Source of the DNA: Halopenitus sp041821145
GTDB taxonomy: Archaea > Halobacteriota > Halobacteria > Halobacteriales > Haloferacaceae
DNA length: 64,000 nucleotides
Assembly (NCBI RefSeq): GCF_041821145.1
Contig: NZ_JBGUBC010000014.1
Location: 6,731-70,730, forward strand
Reading direction: 5' to 3'
Position 1 is the first letter of the stretch. The number at the start of each line of letters is the position of its first letter. Made by a program: the position numbers and the translations under genes. Below the pieces are notes generated by a model. It did not search any database. It was not told the DNA's origin and was given only the letters and a program-made list of their open reading frames with translations. Below are positions 1 through 7,301 of the stretch, in pieces.

Positions 1-100
1 GGGAGCCGGACGGAGCGCTGGCGAGCCGAGATGCTGACGAGTCGGAGCGCATAGCGAACGACGGCGACGGGGTTCGTCGGAAAAGTGAGACGGGAGGGGG

Positions 101-385
101 TCAGCGGAGGGTTCCGCCTTGGATCGAAGGAGTCAGCCGGACCACATCGCCGTCCTCGACGACCGTCTCGAGACCGTCGATCTGACGGATGTTCCGTTTG
201 TTTCGGGTCACCGAGACGTCCCCGGAGACCTCATCGTCCGCGAGGAGCCGCCCTTCGAGCTCCGGATAGGTACGTTCGAGTTCCGCGAGGAGGTCGCCGT
301 AGGTTTCCGCGTCGGTCGAGAGCCGAACCGATCGCTGGCCGACGTCCTCACGAAACGGTCCGAAGAATCGGCATTCGACCTGCAT
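101..385 (-). CDS. Ubiquitin-like small archaeal modifier / MoaD-family protein
   Basis: A 94-residue beta-grasp protein of the MoaD/ThiS/SAMP type. Family members act as sulfur carriers for molybdopterin or tRNA thiolation, or as protein modifiers (sampylation), after adenylation of a C-terminal Gly-Gly by an E1-like enzyme. The start MQVECRFFGP and the hydrophobic end VVRLTPSIQGG fit the fold and the usual length. The odd point is that the Gly-Gly is not terminal: three residues, TLR, follow before the TGA stop. It would need trimming to be an E1 substrate, or it is a non-conjugating paralog. It stands alone, divergent from the CinA-like gene. The family assignment is fairly sure; the modifier role is inferred. 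Confidence 0.8.
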   Translation of the reverse strand: MQVECRFFGPFREDVGQRSVRLSTDAETYGDLLAELERTYPELEGRLLADDEVSGDVSVTRNKRNIRQIDGLETVVEDGDVVRLTPSIQGGTLR

Positions 386-510
386 GAAATGCGGTAGGCA
401 TGGGAGGGATTTTTACCCGTCGATCGCGGCGAACGTTTCACGACCCATCCGCTCCGACGAGTCATTCGTCTCGGGTCCGCGCAGCTCCCACACGTGGATG
501 TACGTGGATG

Positions 511-517
511 TTTAAGT
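511..517 (+). promoter_or_regulatory. TATA element of the CinA-like gene
   Basis: The sequence TTTAAGT lies about 27-30 bp before the ATG at 541. This spacing predicts transcription starting at or next to the start codon, so the mRNA is probably leaderless. It decides between the ATG at 541 and in-frame starts further upstream. Confidence 0.5.
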
Positions 518-540
518 TGGATGGCGAGGGAACGACCGAT

Positions 541-1143
541 ATGTACGAGACATCGGGCGACGAGACCAGTCCCGAAATGGCGCTTCCGGAACCGCTCGTC
601 GATGGACGGTGGACGGGCGAGGAGCCGATCGAGGCGATCGTCGGGGAGTTGCTTCGCGAGCGAGAGGAGACGATCGCGACCGCGGAATCGTTGACCGGCG
701 GCCTGATCGGCTCGACGATCACCGATGTTCCGGGGTCGAGCGACTACTTCGATCGGGGATTTGTGACCTACGCCTACGACGCGAAACGTGAGGAGTTGGC
801 CGTTCCCCGCGAGATCCTCGACGCGCATGGATCCGTAAGTGAATCCGTTGCAGAGGCGATGGCCCGCGGAGCACGGGATCGGTCGGATACGACGTGGGGT
901 GTCTCGTCGACCGGAATCGCCGGGCCCGGTGGCGGACGCGAGGGGAAACCCGTCGGACTCGTGTACGTCGGCGTGGCGTATGCAGCACCCTGGGGGAGCG
1001 AGGCATCGTACGCCAGAGCGCGCCGATTCGTTTTCGACGGCGATCGCGATGCGGTCAAACGCCGTACCGTGGACTCCACGCTCGCCCTGCTCTATGCAGC
1101 ACTTCAGTCCCATGACTCGGGCTCGCGGAACGGGGAGCGTTGA
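541..1143 (+). CDS. cinA: CinA C-terminal-type nicotinamide-nucleotide amidase
   Basis: A 200-residue stand-alone CinA C-terminal domain (PncC type). This family deamidates nicotinamide mononucleotide to nicotinic acid mononucleotide in pyridine nucleotide salvage. Visible family motifs are AESLTGGLIGSTITDVPGSS near residue 48, the YAYDAKREEL stretch, and the glycine-rich STGIAGPGGG near residue 119. There is no N-terminal MoaB-like COG1058 domain, which is normal for the short form. The chosen start is placed by the TATA element 27-30 bp upstream; an in-frame upstream extension is arginine/serine-rich and does not look coding. Activity is inferred from the family and not proven for archaeal members. 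Confidence 0.85.
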   Translation: MYETSGDETSPEMALPEPLVDGRWTGEEPIEAIVGELLREREETIATAESLTGGLIGSTITDVPGSSDYFDRGFVTYAYDAKREELAVPREILDAHGSVSESVAEAMARGARDRSDTTWGVSSTGIAGPGGGREGKPVGLVYVGVAYAAPWGSEASYARARRFVFDGDRDAVKRRTVDSTLALLYAALQSHDSGSRNGER

Positions 1144-1212
1144 GCACGAGTCCAGCCGGATGCTTCCCGGCGATCACGTGGCCCCTCCGCGGATCAGCCG
1201 ACCAGCAGCAGA

Positions 1213-2115
1213 TCAGTCGACTCCCTCCGCGGATCGGCCGACCACCAGCGGCGGTCGTACCTCCCTCGCGTCCTCACCCACGATCACGACGATCGTCGGC
1301 TCCTCTCGCGAGACGTCACAGTCGTCCCCGCGCTCGATCGCGAACGTCATCGATCCATCGTCCGTCGCGTTCGTCTGCACGGGAATCTCCACGTGGATCT
1401 CGTGTTCCAGTTCCTCGCCGCCGGCGAGCCGGTCGGCACGCTCGTAGCTTGGCGGCTGGTAGCGGAACCGAACCCTGACGTCATCGGAGACGGCATCCGT
1501 CCCGACGACGCAGCCACCGATCGAGGGAAGGGTGAGCGGTCGAGTGAAGACGCCCTCGTTTCTCGCGGTGAGCGTTCCGATACCGCCCTCAAGGGGGACC
1601 ACCTCCGGTCCATCGGCGTCGAGCGCCCCCTCGGGAACCGTAAACGTCGCCTCGTCGTCCAGTTCCGCGGTATAGGTGACCTCGCCACTGACGACGTCAG
1701 CACCCACGAGAACGAGTCCGACGGCCACGAGTGTAAAGAGGACGTACCCGACCGTTCGATCCGGGATCGAGAGTTCCCCCTGGCGGACCACATATCCGAG
1801 CCCGACGAACAGGGCCGCCGAGACCGTAAACAGGAGGAATACGCCAGTCTCAGAGGGATCGTATCGGGTGATGATGTACGCCAGAAAGACGAAGTACGCG
1901 AGCGCCGCGAGCGCGTAGGCGACGACGTCAAGCGCGCCACGCTCGATCCAGAACCCGACGACGAGGAACGCGAGAAAGGTCACGAACAGCAGGGCAGCTT
2001 TCACCGTGATCGAGAGGCCAAACACCACATCGCGGACGAAGTAGGCGAACGCGCCGAGCGCGAAGGCGATACCCAGCGCGTAGAGGATCTTTCCGCCGTC
2101 GATGTCGAGATTCAT
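1213..2115 (-). CDS. Haloarchaeal polytopic membrane protein with an exported C-terminal domain
   Basis: A 300-residue protein that I do not recognise by name. The first half (about residues 8-165) holds roughly six hydrophobic segments, for example KILYALGIAFALGAFAYFV and VGYVLFTLVAVGLVLVGADV. The second half (about 170-300) is soluble, acidic and beta-rich, with two cysteines (in GGCVVG and GDDCDV) that could form a disulfide outside the cell. No catalytic motif is seen. It is followed on the same strand by a separately spaced gene only further away, so an operon link is not evident. Confidence 0.7.
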   Translation of the reverse strand: MNLDIDGGKILYALGIAFALGAFAYFVRDVVFGLSITVKAALLFVTFLAFLVVGFWIERGALDVVAYALAALAYFVFLAYIITRYDPSETGVFLLFTVSAALFVGLGYVVRQGELSIPDRTVGYVLFTLVAVGLVLVGADVVSGEVTYTAELDDEATFTVPEGALDADGPEVVPLEGGIGTLTARNEGVFTRPLTLPSIGGCVVGTDAVSDDVRVRFRYQPPSYERADRLAGGEELEHEIHVEIPVQTNATDDGSMTFAIERGDDCDVSREEPTIVVIVGEDAREVRPPLVVGRSAEGVD

Positions 2116-2165
2116 GCGGGGATGGGTGAGGGATCATCGCCCATCCGCATCAGTATTGTGGCAGA

Positions 2166-2564
2166 CTATCCACGAACGTGGATCGACGATCCGAGATACT
2201 TGTGCAGGGCTTCATCGACGTTCTCGGCGTTGTACGGCTCCAGGTCGTCGGCAATCGCCTCCCGAAGCGTCTCCAGGTAGGCCGGATCGGTCCGGAGTTC
2301 ACGAAAGTCGACCGTGAGGACCTCAAGGCTTGAGGCTGAGTCAAATCCCAATCGCTCATTTGCAACCCGTCGAAATCGTGATTCGTCCGTGACCTCGCCG
2401 TGCCAGAGCCAGTCCCGAAAGAATCGCCATCCCTCGGATTCGGGAGGTTCTGCGGGGATCGCCATCGTGGTCTCGAACTGATCCGGCGAAACGTCGACGT
2501 CGACAGGGGCGAGCCGAAACGTGACGCCGAAGACGTATTCGGCGGAGCCCTCCGTGTCGGTCAT
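2166..2564 (-). CDS. Conserved haloarchaeal protein, LWR-salt-like
   Basis: A 132-residue soluble acidic protein. The central segment FFRDWLWHGEV resembles the signature of the haloarchaeal 'LWR-salt' proteins, in which a Trp-containing FRDWLWRGEV-like core is conserved; here His replaces the Arg. The name is a tentative recollection of the family and says nothing about function. It starts 43 bp after the stop of the pterin dehydratase gene on the same strand, so the two may be cotranscribed. Confidence 0.65.
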   Translation of the reverse strand: MTDTEGSAEYVFGVTFRLAPVDVDVSPDQFETTMAIPAEPPESEGWRFFRDWLWHGEVTDESRFRRVANERLGFDSASSLEVLTVDFRELRTDPAYLETLREAIADDLEPYNAENVDEALHKYLGSSIHVRG

Positions 2565-2607
2565 TGATGATCAACGTCCATCGGGGATCGGGATCGGTCC
2601 ATGGCGA

Positions 2608-2883
2608 TCAGTACTCGTCGTTTACGAGGTGGGCTAGCCGAACGTCGCTGTCGGTGATCCCGCCGGCCTCGTGGGTCGTAAATCGAACCTCGACCTCCTC
2701 GTAGTCGATTCGCATCACCGGATGATGAAACTCCTCTTCGGCGACCTCGCCGACGGTGCTCGCGAAGGCGATCCCGTCGAGGTAGTCGTCGAACGTGTAG
2801 TGGCGAACTATCTCGTCGCCTTCCCGTTCCCATCCGTCCGGAAGCTTCCTGTCGATCTCCGCGTCGGATAGCGCGTCACCCAT
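2608..2883 (-). CDS. 4a-hydroxytetrahydrobiopterin dehydratase (PCD/DCoH family)
   Basis: A 91-residue pterin-4a-carbinolamine dehydratase-like protein. Family members dehydrate 4a-hydroxy-tetrahydropterins and recycle pterin cofactor. The motif EEFHHPVMRIDYEEVEVRFTTHEAGG matches the family core (E/HHP...Y..V...L.TH..GG), including the catalytic His pair. The start MGDALSDAEI is preferred because it gives the usual family length; upstream in-frame sequence is low quality. No aromatic amino acid hydroxylase is nearby, so the substrate in this organism is unclear. Confidence 0.85.
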   Translation of the reverse strand: MGDALSDAEIDRKLPDGWEREGDEIVRHYTFDDYLDGIAFASTVGEVAEEEFHHPVMRIDYEEVEVRFTTHEAGGITDSDVRLAHLVNDEY

Positions 2884-3072
2884 GATCGGATAGTCGTCCC
2901 CCTCTCTGTTAAGTGTTAGCGCGGTGAATGTGATCATTGAACGGATCATACGGTGATAGATCGAGGCCGTCGTCCGTCGGGAAGCAAGCAGGAGAGACGA
3001 CAGGAACGCGACCTCCGCACTCGGCGACGCGCACGCAAAAGACACATATCACCGGCTCGCTTCATCCCGTAC

Positions 3073-4002
3073 GTGTTGGAGAGAGCGAGATCGTGGTTCG
3101 AGTCCGCTTACGAGCGGTTGCTCCGCCGCGAGATCGGCGATCCGCCGACCCACGTAGCGATCATTCAGGACGGCAATCGTCGATACGCCCGCGAACACGG
3201 CGACGAGGCGCCGGAGGGTCACAAGGCGGGCGCCTCGACGACCGAGCAGGTACTCGAGTGGTGTGGCGATCTCGGGATCGAGGAGCTGACGCTTTATGCC
3301 TTCTCGACGGAGAACTTCGATCGCCCTGAATCGGAACTCGATCCCCTCTTCGATCTCCTCGCGGAGAAGCTCTACGAGTTCGCGGACGCGGAGCGGATCC
3401 ACGAGGAGGGCGTTCGCATCCACGCGATCGGCGACGTTGAGCGCCTCCCCGAACGGGTACGCGAGGCGGTTCGATACGCCGAGGACCGGACCGCCGCGAA
3501 CGACGCGTTCAGGCTCAACGTCGCGCTCGCCTACGGCGGTCGAAACGAACTCCTCACCGCAGCCCGCGAGGTCGCCGAGGACGTGGCCAACGGGGATCTC
3601 GATCCGGACGCCGTCGACGTCTCGGAGATCGAATCGCGACTCTACCGTCGGCCAGTCCGAGACGTCGACCTGATCGTCAGGACGGGCGGCGACGAGCGCA
3701 CCTCGAACTTTCTGCCGTGGCACGCGAACGGCAACGAGGCGGCAGTATACTTCTGTGCGCCCTACTGGCCGGAGTTCTCCCGAATCGACTTTCTGCGGGC
3801 CGTCCGCACCTACGAGTCCCGTGAGGAGTCCTGGCAGCGCGCCCGAACCGATCGTGCGGTGGCGCTCGTTCGGGCCGTCGCCGAGATGGAACTCGTGGAG
3901 GCACGCGCGGTGACGGGACGCCTTACCGAGCAGCTTCCGGGTGTCGGAGCCGAGGAGCTCTCGGCAGAGGTCGCGCGTCAGGACCCGGAATCGGCGGATT
4001 AA
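3073..4002 (+). CDS. uppS: cis-polyprenyl diphosphate synthase (UppS family)
   Basis: A 309-residue cis-prenyltransferase that extends allylic diphosphates with isopentenyl diphosphate to make the polyprenol used as lipid carrier in archaeal N-glycosylation. The catalytic phosphate loop reads AIIQDGNRRYARE, followed by GHKAGA, the YAFSTENFDRP motif, RLNVALAYGGRNEL, and the C-terminal DLIVRTGGDERTSNFLPW segment. All are typical of the family. The GTG at 3073 is chosen because a TATA-like stretch lies near 3043-3050 and because the upstream extension is Arg-rich and non-conserved in appearance. Confidence 0.92.
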   Translation: MLERARSWFESAYERLLRREIGDPPTHVAIIQDGNRRYAREHGDEAPEGHKAGASTTEQVLEWCGDLGIEELTLYAFSTENFDRPESELDPLFDLLAEKLYEFADAERIHEEGVRIHAIGDVERLPERVREAVRYAEDRTAANDAFRLNVALAYGGRNELLTAAREVAEDVANGDLDPDAVDVSEIESRLYRRPVRDVDLIVRTGGDERTSNFLPWHANGNEAAVYFCAPYWPEFSRIDFLRAVRTYESREESWQRARTDRAVALVRAVAEMELVEARAVTGRLTEQLPGVGAEELSAEVARQDPESAD

Positions 4003-4103
4003 GAGGGCTATCAGGCCCGGATTCGAGGTGTACGAGGACTACGAGATCGAACGGGAGCGAGCCGGTCCGAAACCGGTATTGATGCCGAGGAACTGCCCTC
4101 GGT

Positions 4104-5183
4104 ATGGACCCACGGATCCGTGAGCACGCGGAAGTGATCGTCGACCATTCGACCGGGATCGAGTCGGGCGAGAACGTCATCATCCAACTGCCGCCAGCGG
4201 CAGAGGATCTCGCAGTCGCTCTCCACGAACTGTGCGGGGATCGGGGGGCAAACCCCGTCTGGATCTCGAATTCCGATCGTGCGAGCCGGGCGTTCAAACG
4301 CGCGACTGACTCCTTCGAGGAACCGGACCACGAACTCGCGTTCTACGAGGAGACGGACGCGTTCATCATCGCTCGCGGCGGCGCAAACGTCACTGAGGGC
4401 GCCGACGTTGCCCCCGAGACGAACGCGGCCTACAACCGGGCCAGACGGGACGTCAAAGAGGAGCGACTCTCGAAGACGTGGTGTCTCACGCAGGCACCGA
4501 CCGCCGGCCACGCACAACTGGCCGGAATGAGTACGGAGGCCTACGAGAACTTCGTCTACGATGCGGTCTCGCTCGATTGGGACGCCCAACGGGAGTTCCA
4601 GGCACAACTCGTGGAGCGACTCGAGGACGCAGAGGAGGTTCGGATCCGATCGGGCGAGGAGACCGACGTACGGATGTCGATCGCCGGCAACACGGCATTG
4701 AACGACTACGGCGAGGCGAACCTTCCGGGCGGCGAGGTGTTCACGGCACCGGTTCGCGAAAGCGTGGCAGGGGAGGTGTACTTCGATCTGCCGCTGTATC
4801 GTTACGGCCGTGAGATCGAGGGCGTCCGGCTCCGGTTTGAGGACGGACGAGTCGTCGATCACTCCGCCGAACGCAACGAGGATCTGTTGGCGTCGATCCT
4901 CGATACCGACGAGGGATCGCGATATCTCGGCGAGTTGGGGATCGGGATGAACCGACAGATCGACCAGTTCACCTACAACATGCTCTTCGACGAGAAGATG
5001 AACGAGACGGTACACATGGCCGTCGGATCCGCATACGACGAGTGCGTCGGGGAGGAAAACGACCGCAACGAATCCGCAGAACACGTCGACATGATCGTCG
5101 ACATGAGCGAGGACTCGGTCATCGAGATCGACGGCGAGGTCGTCCAGCGTGACGGCACCTTCGTCTTCGAGGACGACTTCTAG
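4104..5183 (+). CDS. M29-family aminopeptidase
   Basis: A 359-residue protein of the thermophilic metallo-aminopeptidase (AmpS/M29) family. Such enzymes remove N-terminal amino acids using a dinuclear metal centre. Features seen are the N-terminal open domain, the segment RIRSGEETDVRMSIAG, the NLPGGEVFTAPVRESVAGEV motif, and GIGMNRQIDQFTYNMLFDEKMNETVHMAVGSAY near the C-terminus, which contributes metal ligands. The ATG is the first in-frame one after a plausible promoter. It is followed almost directly by the end of the TnpB element, whose insertion point lies about 20 bp past its stop codon. Confidence 0.88.
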   Translation: MDPRIREHAEVIVDHSTGIESGENVIIQLPPAAEDLAVALHELCGDRGANPVWISNSDRASRAFKRATDSFEEPDHELAFYEETDAFIIARGGANVTEGADVAPETNAAYNRARRDVKEERLSKTWCLTQAPTAGHAQLAGMSTEAYENFVYDAVSLDWDAQREFQAQLVERLEDAEEVRIRSGEETDVRMSIAGNTALNDYGEANLPGGEVFTAPVRESVAGEVYFDLPLYRYGREIEGVRLRFEDGRVVDHSAERNEDLLASILDTDEGSRYLGELGIGMNRQIDQFTYNMLFDEKMNETVHMAVGSAYDECVGEENDRNESAEHVDMIVDMSEDSVIEIDGEVVQRDGTFVFEDDF

Positions 5184-5202
5184 ACGATCGAACCAGCGTC
5201 AT

Positions 5203-5330
5203 GTAAACTACCCCACCCTACTCGCTCACGGCTTCGCCGTTCGCTTCGTTGAGGGTGGGGCTTTCGCGTGGACTCCCGCTCTGGCCGGAATCCCCGGCAG
5301 GAGGGTCATACTCTCCGTTTGCGTTCAACG
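5203..5330 (-). ncRNA. Putative omega RNA 3' scaffold overlapping the tnpB 3' end
   Basis: TnpB nucleases use a guide RNA that is derived from the 3' end of the element, overlaps the tnpB coding tail, and carries guide sequence copied from the flank. Here the tnpB stop codon lies inside the stem formed by 5211-5219 and 5252-5260. The guide would read out of the element, in the minus direction, into the aminopeptidase 3' flank below about 5203. This is inferred from the family; the 5' end of the RNA cannot be seen. Confidence 0.4.
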
Positions 5331-6495
5331 TCCCGCGATTCAAGCGCACGCCTACGGGTGCGCCTCCGCCGTCCCCAGTTTGGTTCCGGCGGAGATACCG
5401 CAGTCCAATGTTCTTCGCGGCATTGTAGTCGGCGTGGTTCTCGTAGCCACATTTCAGGCACACGAAGTCCTCACCATTGCGGTTGTCGGGATGAGTGAAC
5501 CCACACGTCGAACACCGCCGTGACGTGTTCTCCGGGTCCACCTGCGCTACGTCGATGCCATACAACTCGGCCTTGTATTCGACGTACTCGTACAACCGCT
5601 CGAAGGCCCACTTGTGGCCCCACCAGGCACTGGAGAGTCGGTCGCGGATGCCGGTCAACGCCTCGAAGCCGATGACCGTACAGCCGTTCTCGACGGCTTC
5701 CTCGATGATGCCGTTCGCAATCCGGTGGAGCATCATCTTGAACCGGCCCGTCTCTTTCCGACCAACTGCCTGTATATTCTCGTGGGCGTGACGGCTCCCA
5801 CACTGTTGGAGCGAACCACGTCGGTTTCCGTACTCCCGTCGCCAGTGGTCGAACTCGTGACCACTCCAAAACGTGCCGGTCGAGGTGACGGCGAGTTGGT
5901 TCACGTTGAGGTCAACGCCGAGGACCGTCGGGTGCCCGGTCGTTGCCTGTTCCACCGTGTCAGTCTCCACCTCCGCCTTTGTGCGGAGATGAAGGAACCA
6001 CTCGCAGTCCTTGTTGTGGAGTTCTGCCCCCGTCACTTCGTAGTCGTCGTTGTCGAGATATCTGCTGTGTGGTGTGTCGCGGTCGTCGTCGGGCAGGACG
6101 TACTCGACTTCGATACGTCCGTCAACGGTTGCCAGCGACACGTACTTGTCGTGGAAGGTCGCACACCGTTTGTCGTACACCACGGTCGGGTTCGAGAAGC
6201 GTGGTTTGCCAGCGTACTCGTCCTGCTTCCAGCGAGCGACGACTCCCTGCACGGCGTCGGCGGCCTTGTTGCGGGCGTTCTGGACGAGATTCGCGTGCAA
6301 GCGCGTCTGCTCACGCACGTCGTCGTAGGTTTCTTCCTGCAACTGGGCCTTACTCGTGGTCTTGTATTCGCCCTGCCATGCGTGGTCAACGACGTAGTTG
6401 GCGGCCCACAGAAACTCATCAACAGTCTCGCGGAGAAGTGCGGCGTCGTCGCTGTCTACGTCAAGTTTGACCGGAACAGTACGCCGCACTTCCAT
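5218..6495 (-). CDS. tnpB: RNA-guided endonuclease TnpB
   Basis: A 425-residue TnpB (formerly IS1341-type transposase). It is an RNA-guided DNA nuclease and ancestor of Cas12, thought to preserve the element by cutting sites from which it was lost. The RuvC triad appears complete: D195 in LGVDLNVN, E278 in VIGFEALTG and D356 in NHADYNAAKNI. A zinc finger is formed by C328, C331, C346 and C349. The C-terminal about 45 residues are low-complexity and are coded by the putative guide-RNA region. No frameshift or stop is seen, so it should be active. Without a tnpA neighbour it is not autonomous. Confidence 0.93.
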   Translation of the reverse strand: MEVRRTVPVKLDVDSDDAALLRETVDEFLWAANYVVDHAWQGEYKTTSKAQLQEETYDDVREQTRLHANLVQNARNKAADAVQGVVARWKQDEYAGKPRFSNPTVVYDKRCATFHDKYVSLATVDGRIEVEYVLPDDDRDTPHSRYLDNDDYEVTGAELHNKDCEWFLHLRTKAEVETDTVEQATTGHPTVLGVDLNVNQLAVTSTGTFWSGHEFDHWRREYGNRRGSLQQCGSRHAHENIQAVGRKETGRFKMMLHRIANGIIEEAVENGCTVIGFEALTGIRDRLSSAWWGHKWAFERLYEYVEYKAELYGIDVAQVDPENTSRRCSTCGFTHPDNRNGEDFVCLKCGYENHADYNAAKNIGLRYLRRNQTGDGGGAPVGVRLNRGTLNANGEYDPPAGDSGQSGSPRESPTLNEANGEAVSE

Positions 6496-6710
6496 ACGTC
6501 AGATGTATGCCCGATAGTTTATTAACGCTGGGGAGAAAAGACGGCTACAGTCCTGGCCTGTGGAGTAGTTGTCGGCTTCCTCTCCGGCCTACTCGCGTCG
6601 TGCGTCCGACTGGGCGTCGAAATCCCTCGCTCCTTGAGGCCGGAGGCTCCGCCTTGAAGACGCTGATCGTCCGTCCACAAGATATCGTTCGGCTACCCGT
6701 CCGAAATCGA

Positions 6711-7175
6711 CTACTCGTCGGGGTCGAGTTCGAGTTCGAACTGTTCGTTCTCCGTCACGGCGTTCAACACGACGGAGGTGTTCGACTCGCGAATGTTCGC
6801 GTCGGTGAGAAGCGACTTGATCTGGTCGTTCATGTCGTCGGTGTCCTCGAACTTTCCGACCGCGATCACGTCGTAATCACCCGTCACCTCGTAGACGGTG
6901 ATCATCCGTTTTTCGTCTTGGAGCCGATCGGTGATGTCGGGAAGCGACTCACCCTCGACCTTGAGTTGAATGATGGCCGTGACGTCGTACCCGAGTTCGC
7001 CGTAATCGACGGTTGGGGTGTATCCGCGAATGACACCCTCCTCCTCCAGATCCCGGAGATGATTGGAGACGGTCGTTACGGAGACGTCAAGCTCCTCGCC
7101 GAGGCTGCGGAGACTCTCGCGTCCGTTTCCCAACAGCGCGTTTATCAGCTTGGCATCCAGGTTTTCGTACGTCAT
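6711..7175 (-). CDS. lrp: Lrp/AsnC-family transcription regulator
   Basis: A 154-residue regulator with an N-terminal winged helix (about residues 4-62; LGEELDVSVTTVSNHLRDLEEEGVI is the recognition part) and a C-terminal RAM ligand-binding domain (about 68-148, ending its core at YDVIAVGKFED). It is divergent from glnA with a 126-bp gap, the same pairing as known lrp-glnA loci in haloarchaea, so it probably controls glutamine synthetase and nitrogen metabolism. Ligand and operator cannot be read from the sequence. The start is placed at the ATG that begins MTYENLDAKL, the usual family N-terminus. Confidence 0.9.
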   Translation of the reverse strand: MTYENLDAKLINALLGNGRESLRSLGEELDVSVTTVSNHLRDLEEEGVIRGYTPTVDYGELGYDVTAIIQLKVEGESLPDITDRLQDEKRMITVYEVTGDYDVIAVGKFEDTDDMNDQIKSLLTDANIRESNTSVVLNAVTENEQFELELDPDE

Positions 7176-7262
7176 TACACTGACCCACGTCCTTGGGGGT
7201 GAATAACTTTACGAACATCCAGTTTCGAAACCTCCTTGGCGTCTTATGCACCAATCGACAAG

Positions 7263-7273
7263 GCCTTTATACT
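7263..7273 (+). promoter_or_regulatory. TATA element of glnA within the lrp-glnA divergent promoter
   Basis: CTTTATACTAG sits about 30-39 bp before the glnA ATG at 7302, so a very short leader or leaderless mRNA is expected. The whole 126-bp space between lrp and glnA is where an Lrp operator would be expected. Confidence 0.5.
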
Positions 7274-7301
7274 AGGGATATTCGAATGGGATGTCCAGAA
7301 C

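Larger units (their letters stand above)
5203..6655 (-). mobile_element. IS200/IS605-type element carrying only tnpB
   Basis: The approximate extent is set by two terminal structures. At the tnpB 3' end there is a 9-bp inverted repeat (5211-5219 with 5252-5260) that encloses a smaller hairpin (5228-5240). Upstream of tnpB there is an imperfect palindrome at 6637-6654 with a one-base bulge, as expected for the left-end hairpin recognised by TnpA. No tnpA is present, so the element would need a transposase in trans. It sits between the aminopeptidase gene and the lrp gene without breaking either. The exact ends are uncertain by some tens of bases. Confidence 0.7.

Noticed and set aside
208..1113. 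Long minus-strand open frame overlapping the SAMP-like and CinA-like genes
   Set aside because: It is rich in Arg/Ser/Pro, shows no family motif, and mirrors real genes. High-GC haloarchaeal DNA produces such antisense frames often.
1393..2280. 295-codon plus-strand frame antisense to the membrane protein gene
   Set aside because: Composition (Arg/Glu/Asp repeats) is what the reverse of a hydrophobic coding region gives; the minus-strand product has clear membrane segments.
5614..6525. 303-codon plus-strand frame across the tnpB gene
   Set aside because: It is antisense to an intact TnpB with all catalytic residues and has no motif of its own.
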